Numbered from the stretch's first letter, positions 26,562 through 35,827 are shown. The stretch: 64,000 bases of DNA from JAEUJM01 sp044221555 (GCA_044221555.1 JBGAOY010000004.1:1-64000), one strand, 5' to 3'. Program-made: numbers and translations. The notes: a model not told the origin generated them from the letters alone.

Positions 26562-28298
26562 CTAGCTCGGGGCAGTGGCCCGGAGGGCGGGGGTGCGCTC
26601 GGCCGGCAGGTTGTCGTCGAGGTCGGCCAGCAGGTCGTCGCGCAGGGCGCGCTGCGACGGGTCGTCCCAGCGGTTGGCTCGCTGGAACGGGTCCTCGGCG
26701 AGGTCGTAGAGCTCGCCCTCGGTGCCGTCGTACTGCGGTACCTGGCAGCCCCGCGACCAGATCGGCCACTGCCAGCGGAACCGCCCGCCGATGCCCGGTG
26801 CGGTGGGCAGGTAGCGGGTGACGGTGACGCCGTCGCGGTGCAGCGACTGCAGGTGCATGCCCACCTTGGCGAACTGGCTGTCCCAGGTGGTGACGACACG
26901 CTCGCGTCCCGACCCGGGGGCGGTGGGCAGGGCGTCACCGTCCATGGCCCCGGGGGCGTCGAGTCCCGCGATGGCGCAGATCGTGGGCGCCAGGTCGACC
27001 AGGCCCACGGGCTCGGGGATCACGGCGCTCGGCACCCCGGCCACAGCCGCGGGCCGCCAGAGCAGCGACACCCGCATCAGCGAGTCGACGTGATAGGGGC
27101 CCTTGAACACGAGGCCGTAGTCGCCGCCGAGGTCACCGTGGTCGGAGGTGTAGAAGACGTCGGTGTGGTCGGCCAGGGCGAGTCTGTCGAGCTCGCCGAG
27201 CACCCGCCCCACGGCGTCGTCGATGAGCTCGTTCTCGACCGCGATCATCGCGGTGATCTCGCGGATCTGGTCGTCGGTCAGCTCGCCGGGCGCGACCGTG
27301 GTGGGACCGCCCTCGGGGTTGGTGAAGGTGCCGCGCCGCCACGCCAGCCAGTGGGCCGGCTTGCCGGCCAGCACCCGCTCGGCCTCGTCGCCTCGAAGGT
27401 GGTTCTCGGGGAGGGGCACGTCGCGCCAGGCCACCCGGCGCCGCACCTCGTCGGCGGGGGGATCGTACGGGTGGTGCGGATCCGGGAAGGAGAGCCAGCA
27501 GAACCAGGGGGCGGTGCCCTGGTCCCGGATCCACCCGAGGGCCCGGTCCGCGGTCCAATCCGTGTGGTAGAGCTCGCGGGGGATGGGATTGAGGTGCACC
27601 TCGGGGGCGCCCGTGTCGCCCCCGCCCGTGCCGGTGAGCACGGTCCCGAAGCCGCCGACCGCGTCGGGATGGTGCTCGTAGAGCCAGTCCGTGTAGTGCA
27701 GCGGCATGGCCGGGCCGTGACCGGCCATCTCGACGTGCTCGAACCCGTACCAGGGCCCCCGCTGGCCCCGCGACGCCAGGTTGTTCTCGGTGTTGCGCTG
27801 GAGCAGGTCGAAGTGGGGCTGGAAGTGGGCCTTGCCGATCAGCGCCGTTCGGTAGCCGGACCGGGCCAGCACGTCGGCCACGCTCACGGCGTCGGGCGGC
27901 AGCGCGACACCGTTGGCCCGCACGCCGTGGGTGTAGGGGTGCTGGCCGGTCAGCATGGTCGAGCGCGAGGGCATGCACACCACGTTCTGCACGTGGCATC
28001 GGGTGAAGTCGAGGCCGGCCGCCGCCAACGCGTCGAGGTGGGGGGTGCGGGCGACGGCTTGACCGTGCACCCCGAGTGCGTCGTAGCGCTGCTGGTCGAC
28101 GGTGATCAGCAGCACGTTGCGTCGACGGGAGGTGTCGTCACGGGGAGGGCCGGGCGGTGGTGCCGGCGCTGCCGGGTCCCGGTCCAGCCCCACCCGCCGG
28201 CGCAGGTCGGCCTCGAGACGCCGCCCGCGGAACACCGCTCGCGCCAGGTCACCCACGTGCCCACCGACCCGATGGGCCACTCCCGCCGGAATCTCCAT
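26562..28298 (-). CDS. type I sulfatase
   Basis: The formylglycine motif C-x-P-x-R is present as VVCMPSRSTMLTG (Cys108). Metal ligands are expected in LLITVDQQRYDALG and in YTSDHGDLGGDYG; FPDPHHPYDPP and IGKAHFQPHFD supply further active-site residues. No signal peptide, so a cytosolic arylsulfatase- or choline-sulfatase-like enzyme is likely; needs a formylglycine-generating enzyme that is not in this window. ATG at 28298 chosen over an upstream in-frame start because it begins the conserved region and a TAGGGT hexamer lies 37 nt upstream. Divergent from a membrane/NifU-like gene. Confidence 0.9.
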   Translation of the reverse strand: MEIPAGVAHRVGGHVGDLARAVFRGRRLEADLRRRVGLDRDPAAPAPPPGPPRDDTSRRRNVLLITVDQQRYDALGVHGQAVARTPHLDALAAAGLDFTRCHVQNVVCMPSRSTMLTGQHPYTHGVRANGVALPPDAVSVADVLARSGYRTALIGKAHFQPHFDLLQRNTENNLASRGQRGPWYGFEHVEMAGHGPAMPLHYTDWLYEHHPDAVGGFGTVLTGTGGGDTGAPEVHLNPIPRELYHTDWTADRALGWIRDQGTAPWFCWLSFPDPHHPYDPPADEVRRRVAWRDVPLPENHLRGDEAERVLAGKPAHWLAWRRGTFTNPEGGPTTVAPGELTDDQIREITAMIAVENELIDDAVGRVLGELDRLALADHTDVFYTSDHGDLGGDYGLVFKGPYHVDSLMRVSLLWRPAAVAGVPSAVIPEPVGLVDLAPTICAIAGLDAPGAMDGDALPTAPGSGRERVVTTWDSQFAKVGMHLQSLHRDGVTVTRYLPTAPGIGGRFRWQWPIWSRGCQVPQYDGTEGELYDLAEDPFQRANRWDDPSQRALRDDLLADLDDNLPAERTPALRATAPS

Positions 28299-28461
28299 CT
28301 CGATCACCGCCGATCTCCGAACCGAACCGGGGGAGACCCTACCGCTGCTCGAATCGGCGGTCCGCACCGGTCGTCGGCCGCCGGTCACGGTCGTTGCCGT
28401 CGAGCGTGGCGGACCGCCCGGGCCGGCTGGCGGCGATGCCCTGAGCCGGCCGCAGGACGCC

Positions 28462-28467
28462 TACCCT
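28462..28467 (+). promoter_or_regulatory. -10 element TACCCT, leaderless start of membrane/NifU-like gene
   Basis: Ends 6 nt before the GTG at 28474. Confidence 0.45.
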
Positions 28468-28473
28468 GGCGGC

Positions 28474-29163
28474 GTGCGCCGGCCCCGTCTCGTCCTATGG
28501 CTGTTCGTGGCCTGGACCCTGTTCGTCTGGGCCAACCGCATCCGCAACATCTGGACCGACGACACGTTGACCACCTCGGGGCAGGTGGGGCGCACGATGC
28601 TCGTGGCGTCCTTCGTCGTGCCGGCGCTCGTCCTCGCCGTGACCCTGCTGCGCGGCACCTGGGGCCGGTGGTTCCCCGGGTTCGTCCGGGCTTTCGCCGC
28701 CTGGACCGTCGCGGTGTGGGTCGTGCGCATGGTGGGCATCGCCCTGCACGGCCACGAGGTCGCCTTCGTGGTCGTCCACGCCGTGCTCGCCGTCGTGTCG
28801 TCGGTGCTGGCCGTGGCCGCCTGGCGCACTACGATGCCCGCCGTCATGGGACAGCCCGTCACCGTCATCGAAAAGCCCGCCCCCCGCCACGGCATGGTGC
28901 GGTTCGAGATCAACCGCAGCCTCACGGGGATGCAGCACGAGCGCTACGAGGCCGGCCAGGACATCGCCGGCCACCGGCCCCCCGACGAGCTGGCCCGGCG
29001 CCTGTTCGACCACGGCGGCGTCAACTCGGTGCACGTGAACAGCAACGTGATCACCATCGACCTGGCCGACGGCCACGACTCGGCCGGCCTGCGGGAGATC
29101 ATCGAGGGGCTCTTCACGTACTACCGCGAGGGCGTCAGCCCCGCACCCGTCGCCGACGCCTGA
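28474..29163 (+). CDS. membrane protein fused to a Nfu/NifU N-terminal-like domain
   Basis: The first 120 residues hold three or four hydrophobic helices (LVLWLFVAWTLFVWANRI; MLVASFVVPALVLAVTLL; VVVHAVLAVVSSVLAVAAW). The C-terminal 90 residues, from GMVRFEINRSLTGMQHERY, resemble the Nfu/NifU N-terminal (scaffold) domain, but no CxxC iron-sulfur motif is present. It could instead be two genes, the second starting at an ATG in the PAVMGQPVTVIEK region; there is no Shine-Dalgarno there and the frame is continuous, so one gene is preferred. Leaderless-type promoter. A membrane-tethered scaffold-like domain is unusual. Confidence 0.65.
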   Translation: MRRPRLVLWLFVAWTLFVWANRIRNIWTDDTLTTSGQVGRTMLVASFVVPALVLAVTLLRGTWGRWFPGFVRAFAAWTVAVWVVRMVGIALHGHEVAFVVVHAVLAVVSSVLAVAAWRTTMPAVMGQPVTVIEKPAPRHGMVRFEINRSLTGMQHERYEAGQDIAGHRPPDELARRLFDHGGVNSVHVNSNVITIDLADGHDSAGLREIIEGLFTYYREGVSPAPVADA

Positions 29164-29285
29164 CCCGCTGACCGCCGGTCCGCCCGCGCTCGGGCCGCCA
29201 CCGTCTGGCGGCTGGTGGCGTCGGGTGCGTGCGGTTCAGCCCGCGTCACCTGTGGTCGAGGGCGGGAGTGTGGCCGGCCCGCCGG

Positions 29286-29291
29286 TAGCTT
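29286..29291 (+). promoter_or_regulatory. -10 element TAGCTT, leaderless start of LLM oxidoreductase
   Basis: Ends 6 nt before the ATG at 29298. Confidence 0.5.
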
Positions 29292-29297
29292 CGGCCC

Positions 29298-30068
29298 ATG
29301 GCTTCCAGCGCGCGTTTCAAGGTCGGGGTGCAACTGCACCCGCAGCACTGCAGCATCGACGAGCTCCGGGGGGCCTGGCAGGCCGCCGACGCGCTCGGCG
29401 TCGACAGCATCTGGACCTGGGACCACTTCTACCCGCTCTACGGCGATGAGGACGACGTCCACTACGAGGGCTGGTCGCTGTTGGCAGCCATGGCCGTCGA
29501 CACCACCAACGCCCACTTCGGGATGCTGGTGACCTGCAATTCGTACCGCAACCCCGACCTGCTGGCCGACATGGCCCGCACCGTCGACCAGTTGAGCGGC
29601 GGCCGCCTGTACCTGGGCATCGGGTCGGGCTGGTTCGAGCGGGACTACGACGAGTACGGCTACGAGTTCGGCACCGCACCGGGCCGCCTGCGTGCCCTCG
29701 GCGAGGCCCTGCCCCGCATCAAGGCCCGGCTGGCCAAGCTGACCCCGCCGCCGGCCGGCGACCTGCCCATCCTCATCGGCGGCTCGGGGGAGAAGGTCAC
29801 GCTGCGGCTGGTGGCCACTCACGCCGACGCCTGGAACACCTTCGGCCCGCCCGCCAACTTCAAGGCCAAGAACGCGATCCTCGACGACTGGTGCGCCAAG
29901 GTTGGCCGCGACCCGGCCGCGATCGAGCGCACGGTGGCGATCAACGGTGCGGAGGTGGACGACGTGGATGCCTACCTCGACGCCGGCGCCACCCACCTCA
30001 TCGTGATGACGGGCCACCCCTTCGACCTGGGCCCGGTCGAGGCCCTGCTGGCCCAGGCCCGGGCCTGA
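29298..30068 (+). CDS. LLM-class flavin/F420-dependent oxidoreductase
   Basis: A TIM-barrel of the bacterial luciferase-like group. KVGVQLHPQHCSIDELRGAW, DSIWTWDHFYPL, QLSGGRLYLGIGSGWFERDY and DLPILIGGSGEKVTLRLVA are the standard blocks; the last is the cofactor-binding region. At 256 residues it is a short, probably F420-dependent member, consistent with the F420 biosynthesis gene in the window. Substrate unknown. Confidence 0.88.
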   Translation: MASSARFKVGVQLHPQHCSIDELRGAWQAADALGVDSIWTWDHFYPLYGDEDDVHYEGWSLLAAMAVDTTNAHFGMLVTCNSYRNPDLLADMARTVDQLSGGRLYLGIGSGWFERDYDEYGYEFGTAPGRLRALGEALPRIKARLAKLTPPPAGDLPILIGGSGEKVTLRLVATHADAWNTFGPPANFKAKNAILDDWCAKVGRDPAAIERTVAINGAEVDDVDAYLDAGATHLIVMTGHPFDLGPVEALLAQARA

Positions 30069-30088
30069 GCCGCCGCCTCCTTCGGCCG

Positions 30089-30150
30089 AACCCGGATTTC
30101 TTGGTGGTTTGCCACCTCGGAGGTGGTTTTCCACCAAGAAGTCCGGGGTT
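30089..30150. repeat. nested palindrome between LLM and msrA genes
   Basis: Outer arms AACCCGGATTTCTTGGTGG and CCACCAAGAAGTCCGGGGTT enclose an inner hairpin CCACCTCGGAGGTGG (7-bp arms at 30112-30126). The outer stem has only one mismatch and one extra G. It may terminate the LLM gene. Confidence 0.75.
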
Positions 30151-30215
30151 TGGAACACTTGGCGGCGCCCGGTCGTTGAGCAGGCAGAACGCACCAACCG
30201 AGGGGGAGTCACCTG

Positions 30216-30869
<654 letters not shown>

Positions 30870-30914
30870 GGGGGTGAGCGGATAGGCCGCATCGGTGTGG
30901 AACGGTCGAGCGTT

Positions 30915-30958
30915 CTGGCACCGGATTTCGGTGCGATAGCACCGAAATCCGGTGCCAG
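30915..30958. repeat. palindromic element B, copy 2
   Basis: Perfect 20-bp arms (CTGGCACCGGATTTCGGTGC) with loop GATA, flanked on the left by GCGTT as in the other B copies. It lies 46 bp behind msrA. Confidence 0.85.
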
Positions 30959-30987
30959 TTCAGTCGGCGTCCGGCCCTGCGCGTTCG

Positions 30988-31022
30988 CCTATCCGCGCGG
31001 GTCCTAAGGCCGCGCGGATAGG
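30988..31022. repeat. 13-bp inverted repeat
   Basis: CCTATCCGCGCGG and its exact complement around the 9-base loop GTCCTAAGG; second of three hairpins in the msrA-imuA gap. Confidence 0.75.
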
Positions 31023-31033
31023 ACCCGTTGCCG

Positions 31034-31086
31034 GTTCTGGCCGCGGCGCTGCGTTCTCCTCCACAACACGCTGGCGCGGCCAGAAC
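31034..31086. repeat. palindromic element B, copy 3
   Basis: Arms GTTCTGGCCGCG / CGCGGCCAGAAC, perfect over 12 bp, with a 29-base interior. The outer GTTCTGGC...GCCAGAACGC is shared with the copies at 11698 and 30915. Confidence 0.65.
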
Positions 31087-31210
31087 GCGGAGCCAGGCCA
31101 TCGGCTGACGCCGGTTGTCGGCTCTTCTGCTGGCGTCTCATCGCGATCATCACGGCCGGGTCGTCCCTCGCCAGCCGCGTCGTGGAAGGGGAGGGCTCCA
31201 CTTGCACGTA

Positions 31211-31226
31211 TCGAACAGACGTTCGA
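31211..31226. promoter_or_regulatory. LexA (SOS) box of imuA-imuB
   Basis: TCGAACAGACGTTCGA: perfect match to the actinobacterial LexA palindrome TCGAAC-N4-GTTCGA. It lies 111 bp before the chosen imuA start. Confidence 0.92.
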
Positions 31227-31336
31227 TACTCGCGCGCATCGCCCTCGTCGAGCCCGCCTCGTCCCCACTGGCCCCTGTCCCGGAGCCCAGGTGGGGGGGC
31301 GCGGCCGGGCGGCCGTTGGGGGAGCTGAACGAGCGC

Positions 31337-32014
31337 ATGCGGCCGGTCGCCCTGGCCGAGCAGCGGTGCCTGCCGGTCGTCGAGGCGCTCGAGCCACTGC
31401 TGGTGGGTGCCGGCCTGCAGCGGGGCTCGGTGGTGTCGGTCGGCGGGCCGCCGGGAGCCGGCGCCACCTCGCTGGCCCTGGCCCTGGTGGCCGGGCCGTC
31501 GGCCGCCGGCTCGTGGGTGGCCGCGGTGGGGCTGCCGTGGCTGGGGCTGCCCGCGGCCGCCGAGGTCGGCGTGCACCTCGGCCGCCTGGCGCTGGTGCCG
31601 GCCCCCGGGCCGGCGTCCTGGGCCGGCGTGGTGGCGGCGCTGGTCGACGCCTTCGACGTGGTGCTGCTGCGCCCCGAGCGCCGGGCCCGTCCCCACGACG
31701 CCCGCCGCCTCACCGCCCGCGCCCGCGAGCGGGGGGCGGTGCTGGTGCTGCTGGGGCCGCCGGGCGGATGGCGCGAAGGCCCCGACGTGGTGCTGCAGGT
31801 GACCCGGTCGCGGTGGGAGGGCCTGGGTGACGGCCACGGCCATCTGCGGTCGCGCGAGGTGCGGGTCGAGGCCACCGGCCGCCGGCGCGCCGCCCGCCCC
31901 CGCACCGCGGACCTCCACCTCCCGGCCCCTCCCACGTTCTCTCTCCCGGCCCCTCCCACCCCCGAACTCGACGCAATGGCTGTCGGAAAACGACAGCTGT
32001 TGCGTCGAGGATGA
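31337..32014 (+). CDS. imuA: ImuA-type mutasome accessory protein
   Basis: A RecA-like protein of the damage-inducible ImuA/ImuB/DnaE2 translesion system, which causes SOS mutagenesis. Features are QRGSVVSVGGPPGAGATSLA, a degenerate Walker A region, and VVLLRPERRARPHDARRLTA; the order and neighbours settle the identity. The start is uncertain: ATG 31337 (MRPVALAEQRCLPVVEALE) with GGGGGAG 14 nt before, or TTG 31316; everything upstream up to the LexA box lacks a start codon in frame. The C-terminus is Pro-rich and its last 15 residues are encoded by palindromic element A (31967-32009). Stop overlaps the imuB ATG by 4 nt. Confidence 0.8.
   Translation: MRPVALAEQRCLPVVEALEPLLVGAGLQRGSVVSVGGPPGAGATSLALALVAGPSAAGSWVAAVGLPWLGLPAAAEVGVHLGRLALVPAPGPASWAGVVAALVDAFDVVLLRPERRARPHDARRLTARARERGAVLVLLGPPGGWREGPDVVLQVTRSRWEGLGDGHGHLRSREVRVEATGRRRAARPRTADLHLPAPPTFSLPAPPTPELDAMAVGKRQLLRRG
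31967..32009. repeat. palindromic element A, copy 2 (end of imuA)
   Basis: Outer arms CTCGACGCAA / TTGCGTCGAG, inner stem GCTGTCG / CGACAGC, loop GAAAA. It is in reverse orientation relative to the dnaE2 copies and ends one base before the imuB start codon, so its stem would sit directly in front of that start in the mRNA. Confidence 0.88.
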
Positions 32015-33903
32015 GGACGAGCGTGGCCCGCGGCCCGGTCCGGACGCTGGTGGTGTGGTGCCTGGACTGGCCGGTGGTGGCGGCCGGTGTGCCCCTCGAC
32101 GTGCCTGCGGCGGTGCTGCACGCCAACCGGGTGGTGGCCTGCTCGCCGGCGGCCCGGGCCCACGACGTGGTGGTGGGCCTGCGCCGCCGTGAGGCCCAGG
32201 GCCGGTGCCCGGCGCTGGTGGTGCTCGACCACGACCCCGGCCTCGACGCCCGCCGCTTCGAGCCGGTGCTGGCCGCGGTGGAGTCCCTCACCCCCCGGGT
32301 CGAGGTCACCACCCCTGGCACCTGTGCCTTCGCCACCCGGGGCCCGTCCCGCTACTTCGGCGGCGACGAGGCCCTGGCCCGACGGGTGGTGCGGGTGGTG
32401 GCCGAGGCCCTCGCCGGCCGGGGGGCGGTGGCGGTGGGCGTGGCCGACGGACCTTTCGCGGCTCGCCTGGCCGCCCGTCACGCCGCGGCCCAGCCGGCCG
32501 CCGGCCCTGCTGACCGCCACGCGGCTGGCCCTGCTGTTCACCACGCCGCCGGTCCTCCTGGCCCCGCTGACTGCCACGCCGCCGTTGCTGCTGACCACCA
32601 CGCGGCTGGCCACCGTGTTGGCCGCGACCCTGGGTCCCCCGCCGAGCCGGTGGTGGTGGTCGCCCCTGGGGCCAGCGCCGCCTTCCTGGCCCCGTTGCCC
32701 GTGGCGGTGCTCGAGCGCCCCGACCTGGTCGACGTGCTCGAGCGGCTGGGGCTGCGCACGCTGGGGGCGGTGGCGGCTCTGCCCGCGGCCGATCTGGTGG
32801 CCCGCTTCGGGCGGGAGGGCCAGGGGGCCCACCGCCTGGCCGCCGGCCTCGACGAGCGCCCGCCCGACGCCCGCCGGCCGCCGCCCGATCTGGTGGTGTC
32901 CGCCGAGCTCGACCCGCCGGCGGAGCGGGTGGACACCGCCGCCTTCGTGGGCAAGGCCCTGGCCGACCAGCTCCACGAGCGGCTGGCCGCCGAGGGCCTG
33001 GCCTGCACCCGGGTGGCCATCGAGGCCGAGACCGAGCACCTCGAGCACCTCGAGCGGCTCTGGCGCCACGAGGGGGCGCTGAGCGCCGCGGCCATCGCCG
33101 ATCGGGTGCGTTGGCAGCTCGACGGCTGGCTGAACGGCAACGCCGCGGTGCGGCCCACCGGCGGCATCAGCCGGCTGTCGCTCGTGCCCGACGAGGTGAT
33201 GGCGGCCCGGGGTCGCCAGCTGGGCTTCTGGGGCGGTGAGGCGGCGTCCGGCGAGCGGGCCCGGCGGGCCCTCGCCCGGGTGCAGGCGATGCTGGGCGCG
33301 GCGGCGGTGACCGTCCCTGAGCCGCGTGGTGGGCGGGTGCCGGCCGAGCAGGTGTCGTTGGTGCCGGTGGAGGCCCTGGGGGAAGGCGAGCGCCCGGCCG
33401 ATGTCGACGGCGGGTGGGGCCCCGCGTCGGCCAGGACGGGGCCGGGCGGGACCGGGTCGGCTGGGACGGCGTCGGGCGGGACAGGGGCAGCCGGTAGGGG
33501 GTCGGGCGGGATGGGGTGGGGCGGCGACGGGTCAGGTCCGTCGGGGGTGGGGCCAGGGGCGGTGGGGCCAGGGGCGGTGCCCTGGCCGGGACGGGTACCA
33601 CCGCCGTCACCGGCGCTGGTGGCTCCCGAGCCGGTGGTCGCCGAGGTCGTCGACGACCGGGGGGCGCCGGTGGGGGTGAGCGGCCGTGGCCTGGTCTCGG
33701 CCGTCCCCGCCCGCCTGTCGGTCGCCGGCGGGCCCTGGGTCGAGGTGGCGGCCTGGGCGGGGCCCTGGCCTCTCGACCAGCGCTGGTGGGACCCGGAGGC
33801 CCACCGCCGCCAGGCCCGGTTCCAGGTGCTCACCGTCGAGGGCGTGGCCCACCTGCTCACCCTCGAGGGCGGCCGCTGGTGGTCCGAGGCCGTCTACGAC
33901 TGA
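32011..33903 (+). CDS. imuB: ImuB, catalytically inactive Y-family polymerase-like protein
   Basis: Bridges DnaE2, the beta clamp and ImuA in the mutasome. The Y-family fold is seen from RTLVVWCLDWPVVAAG onward, with LGLRTLGAVAALPAADLVARFG (helix-hairpin-helix) and the little-finger-like region after residue 300. Acidic catalytic residues of true Pol IV (the SIDE motif) are replaced: TRGPSRYFGGDE stands there. Residues about 154-210 are an Ala/His/Pro-rich insertion made of imperfect DNA repeats, and residues about 470-530 are a Gly-rich linker before the C-terminal domain (PWPLDQRWWDPEAHRRQARF), which is the part conserved for partner binding. At 630 residues it is longer than usual ImuB. 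Confidence 0.9.
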   Translation: MRTSVARGPVRTLVVWCLDWPVVAAGVPLDVPAAVLHANRVVACSPAARAHDVVVGLRRREAQGRCPALVVLDHDPGLDARRFEPVLAAVESLTPRVEVTTPGTCAFATRGPSRYFGGDEALARRVVRVVAEALAGRGAVAVGVADGPFAARLAARHAAAQPAAGPADRHAAGPAVHHAAGPPGPADCHAAVAADHHAAGHRVGRDPGSPAEPVVVVAPGASAAFLAPLPVAVLERPDLVDVLERLGLRTLGAVAALPAADLVARFGREGQGAHRLAAGLDERPPDARRPPPDLVVSAELDPPAERVDTAAFVGKALADQLHERLAAEGLACTRVAIEAETEHLEHLERLWRHEGALSAAAIADRVRWQLDGWLNGNAAVRPTGGISRLSLVPDEVMAARGRQLGFWGGEAASGERARRALARVQAMLGAAAVTVPEPRGGRVPAEQVSLVPVEALGEGERPADVDGGWGPASARTGPGGTGSAGTASGGTGAAGRGSGGMGWGGDGSGPSGVGPGAVGPGAVPWPGRVPPPSPALVAPEPVVAEVVDDRGAPVGVSGRGLVSAVPARLSVAGGPWVEVAAWAGPWPLDQRWWDPEAHRRQARFQVLTVEGVAHLLTLEGGRWWSEAVYD

Positions 33904-33946
33904 CCGCGGCAGCGGTGCGTGATCGTCGATCGTGCTCTGCGCTCAG

Positions 33947-33952
33947 TAGGCT
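33947..33952 (+). promoter_or_regulatory. -10 element TAGGCT before first GT-C gene
   Basis: Ends 9 nt before the GTG at 33962. Confidence 0.4.
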
Positions 33953-33961
33953 CCGACAGCG

Positions 33962-35692
33962 GTGGGACAGGCCCAGGGTGAGTCGTCGCCGGACGCTGAA
34001 CGACGCCGGCGGCGATCGCTGGCCGGCCTGTTGGTGCTCCTCGTGCTGTTCGCCGGCTACCAGGCCCACTGGATCTTCGCCGAGCGCCCCGGGCTGGCCA
34101 TGGAGATCGACGAGGCGAGCTACTTCAGCCAAGCGCTCGATGTCGCCGACCGTGTGCACGCGTCGGGCCTCCGAGGGGCGACCACGTTCTACTTCGACGA
34201 AGGCCATGCCGAGTCGCCCCTGCTGGGCGCGATCACCGTGCCGATCCTGCTCGTGGGGTCACCGTCGCTGCGCTGGTCGCTCATGGCCCAGGTGGCCGCC
34301 CAGGTCACGCTGCTCGTCGCGACCTTCCTGCTGGCGCGCCGGCTCGTGGGTGATCCCTGGAGCCTGTTGGCCGTCGCCGTCGTGGGCTGTTCCATCGGGA
34401 TCATCGACTACACCCGCATGTACCACTTCGCGCTGCTCGCCACCGCCACCATGACCCTCGCCATGTGGTGCCTCGTGGCCTCGCAGCGGTTCACCCGACC
34501 GTGGCCCGCGCTCGGCTGGGGTGTGGCGATCGGCTTCGCCCTGCTGTCGCGGACGATGATGGTGGCGCTGGTGCCCGGGCTGGTGCTGGCCGGGGCCGTC
34601 GCCCTGGTCCCCGGGGCGGACCGCGGTCGCCGAGCGGCGTGGTTCGCCGGAGGGATCGGCTGCGCCGCGCTGGTGGCCGGTCCGTGGTGGATGGCGAACT
34701 GGAGCACGGTGTCCGCCTACCTCACCGGGTACGGCTACGGCGTCGAAGGCAACGTGTACGGCACCCTGTACTCGCCGCTCGAGCCGATGTACTACCTGCG
34801 CATCCCCTACCGGATGGCCCAGGGGTTCGCCTGGCCGCTCGCGGAGGTGCTGGTGGTGGGCCTCGTGATCGCGCTGGTCCAGGCCGTCCGGCTGGCCCGG
34901 CGCCAGGGCGTCCGTGCCTTCGTCCGGCGCACGATCGACCAGGGCCACCTGCTCGTCGCCGTCGTGATCGCCTCGGGGATCGTCTCGCTCATGTCGTCGC
35001 GCAACCGCGGCACGGGGTTCGAACTCCCGCTGCTCCCCCTGGTGGTGGTGCTGGCCGTGCTGGGCTTCAGCCGCGTTCGCCTCACCGCCGTCCGGTGGCT
35101 GTTGGTGGGCGGGTTGTCGGTCACGTTGATGCTCAACGCTGCCGTGAAGTCGGGCGAGGTCCCGGCCCTCGCCGGGCCGGTCAACGCCACGTTCACCAAG
35201 CGTGAGGAACCCATCCCGATCATCGACGGCCGCAGTCACCTCGAGGACTACCTCGAGCCCTCGCCGTACGGGCCCGACGCGGACGTCACGCAGGTGGCGG
35301 AGGAGGTCTTCGACCGGGTGGAGGAGCTCGCGGTGGGCGACCGGCCCCGCGTCGCGACGCAGACGGGCGACCACCTGCTGACCGTGCCGTTCCTGGAGGT
35401 CGTCCGGATGCTTCGTCACGACCAGATGGCCCTGTGGACGGTGGTGGGCCTCGAGGGGGATCCTCCCGAGCACTACCGCGACCAGTTGGACGAAGGGGTG
35501 ACGAACCCGACCGACGAATTCCTGATCACGATGGATCTCGATCGGTCGGAGGCACTGCCGACGGCCGCGGACGCCCCCGCGCTCGAAGCGGGCGCCGCCG
35601 CGTTGGGCTTCGTGCAGGTCGGCTCGTACCGCCTACCGGACGGGCGGGGGGTCCGGCTCTGGCAGCGGGTGCCCCCAGTGGGGGAGGGCTGA
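33962..35692 (+). CDS. GT-C fold glycosyltransferase (PMT/ArnT-like), paralogue 1
   Basis: A polytopic membrane enzyme with the GT39/GT83-type signature AMEIDEASYF (Asp-Glu at about residue 48) in the first outer loop after the first helix (LAGLLVLLVLFAGYQAHWIF). About ten further hydrophobic helices follow, then a soluble C-terminal domain from about residue 400. The family moves sugars from polyprenyl-phosphate donors to protein or lipid acceptors outside the membrane. The aligned blocks DPWSLLAV, LLSRTMMVALVPGLVLAG and LTGYGYG recur in the gene at 37144. Acceptor unknown. Confidence 0.8.
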   Translation: MGQAQGESSPDAERRRRRSLAGLLVLLVLFAGYQAHWIFAERPGLAMEIDEASYFSQALDVADRVHASGLRGATTFYFDEGHAESPLLGAITVPILLVGSPSLRWSLMAQVAAQVTLLVATFLLARRLVGDPWSLLAVAVVGCSIGIIDYTRMYHFALLATATMTLAMWCLVASQRFTRPWPALGWGVAIGFALLSRTMMVALVPGLVLAGAVALVPGADRGRRAAWFAGGIGCAALVAGPWWMANWSTVSAYLTGYGYGVEGNVYGTLYSPLEPMYYLRIPYRMAQGFAWPLAEVLVVGLVIALVQAVRLARRQGVRAFVRRTIDQGHLLVAVVIASGIVSLMSSRNRGTGFELPLLPLVVVLAVLGFSRVRLTAVRWLLVGGLSVTLMLNAAVKSGEVPALAGPVNATFTKREEPIPIIDGRSHLEDYLEPSPYGPDADVTQVAEEVFDRVEELAVGDRPRVATQTGDHLLTVPFLEVVRMLRHDQMALWTVVGLEGDPPEHYRDQLDEGVTNPTDEFLITMDLDRSEALPTAADAPALEAGAAALGFVQVGSYRLPDGRGVRLWQRVPPVGEG

Positions 35693-35827
35693 GCCCGGCG
35701 GGCGGTGGTCGACCCTGCGGGCGGGCCTGTGGCTGCGGCGAGGTCCATGGACGGTGGCCGGTCGGCCGGACGAGCGCCGCGTCGCCGGCCGCGGGCGAGC
35801 GGGCCGGCGGTCGAGCGCCGGCGCTGA

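Noticed and set aside
25509..29171. A 1220-codon open frame on the plus strand
   Set aside because: It overlaps an acyl-CoA dehydrogenase and a sulfatase on the other strand that carry complete active-site motifs; the plus product has no recognisable domain.
32011..33903. Active translesion polymerase IV
   Set aside because: The catalytic acidic motif is not preserved and the gene lies directly after imuA, so ImuB is the better call.
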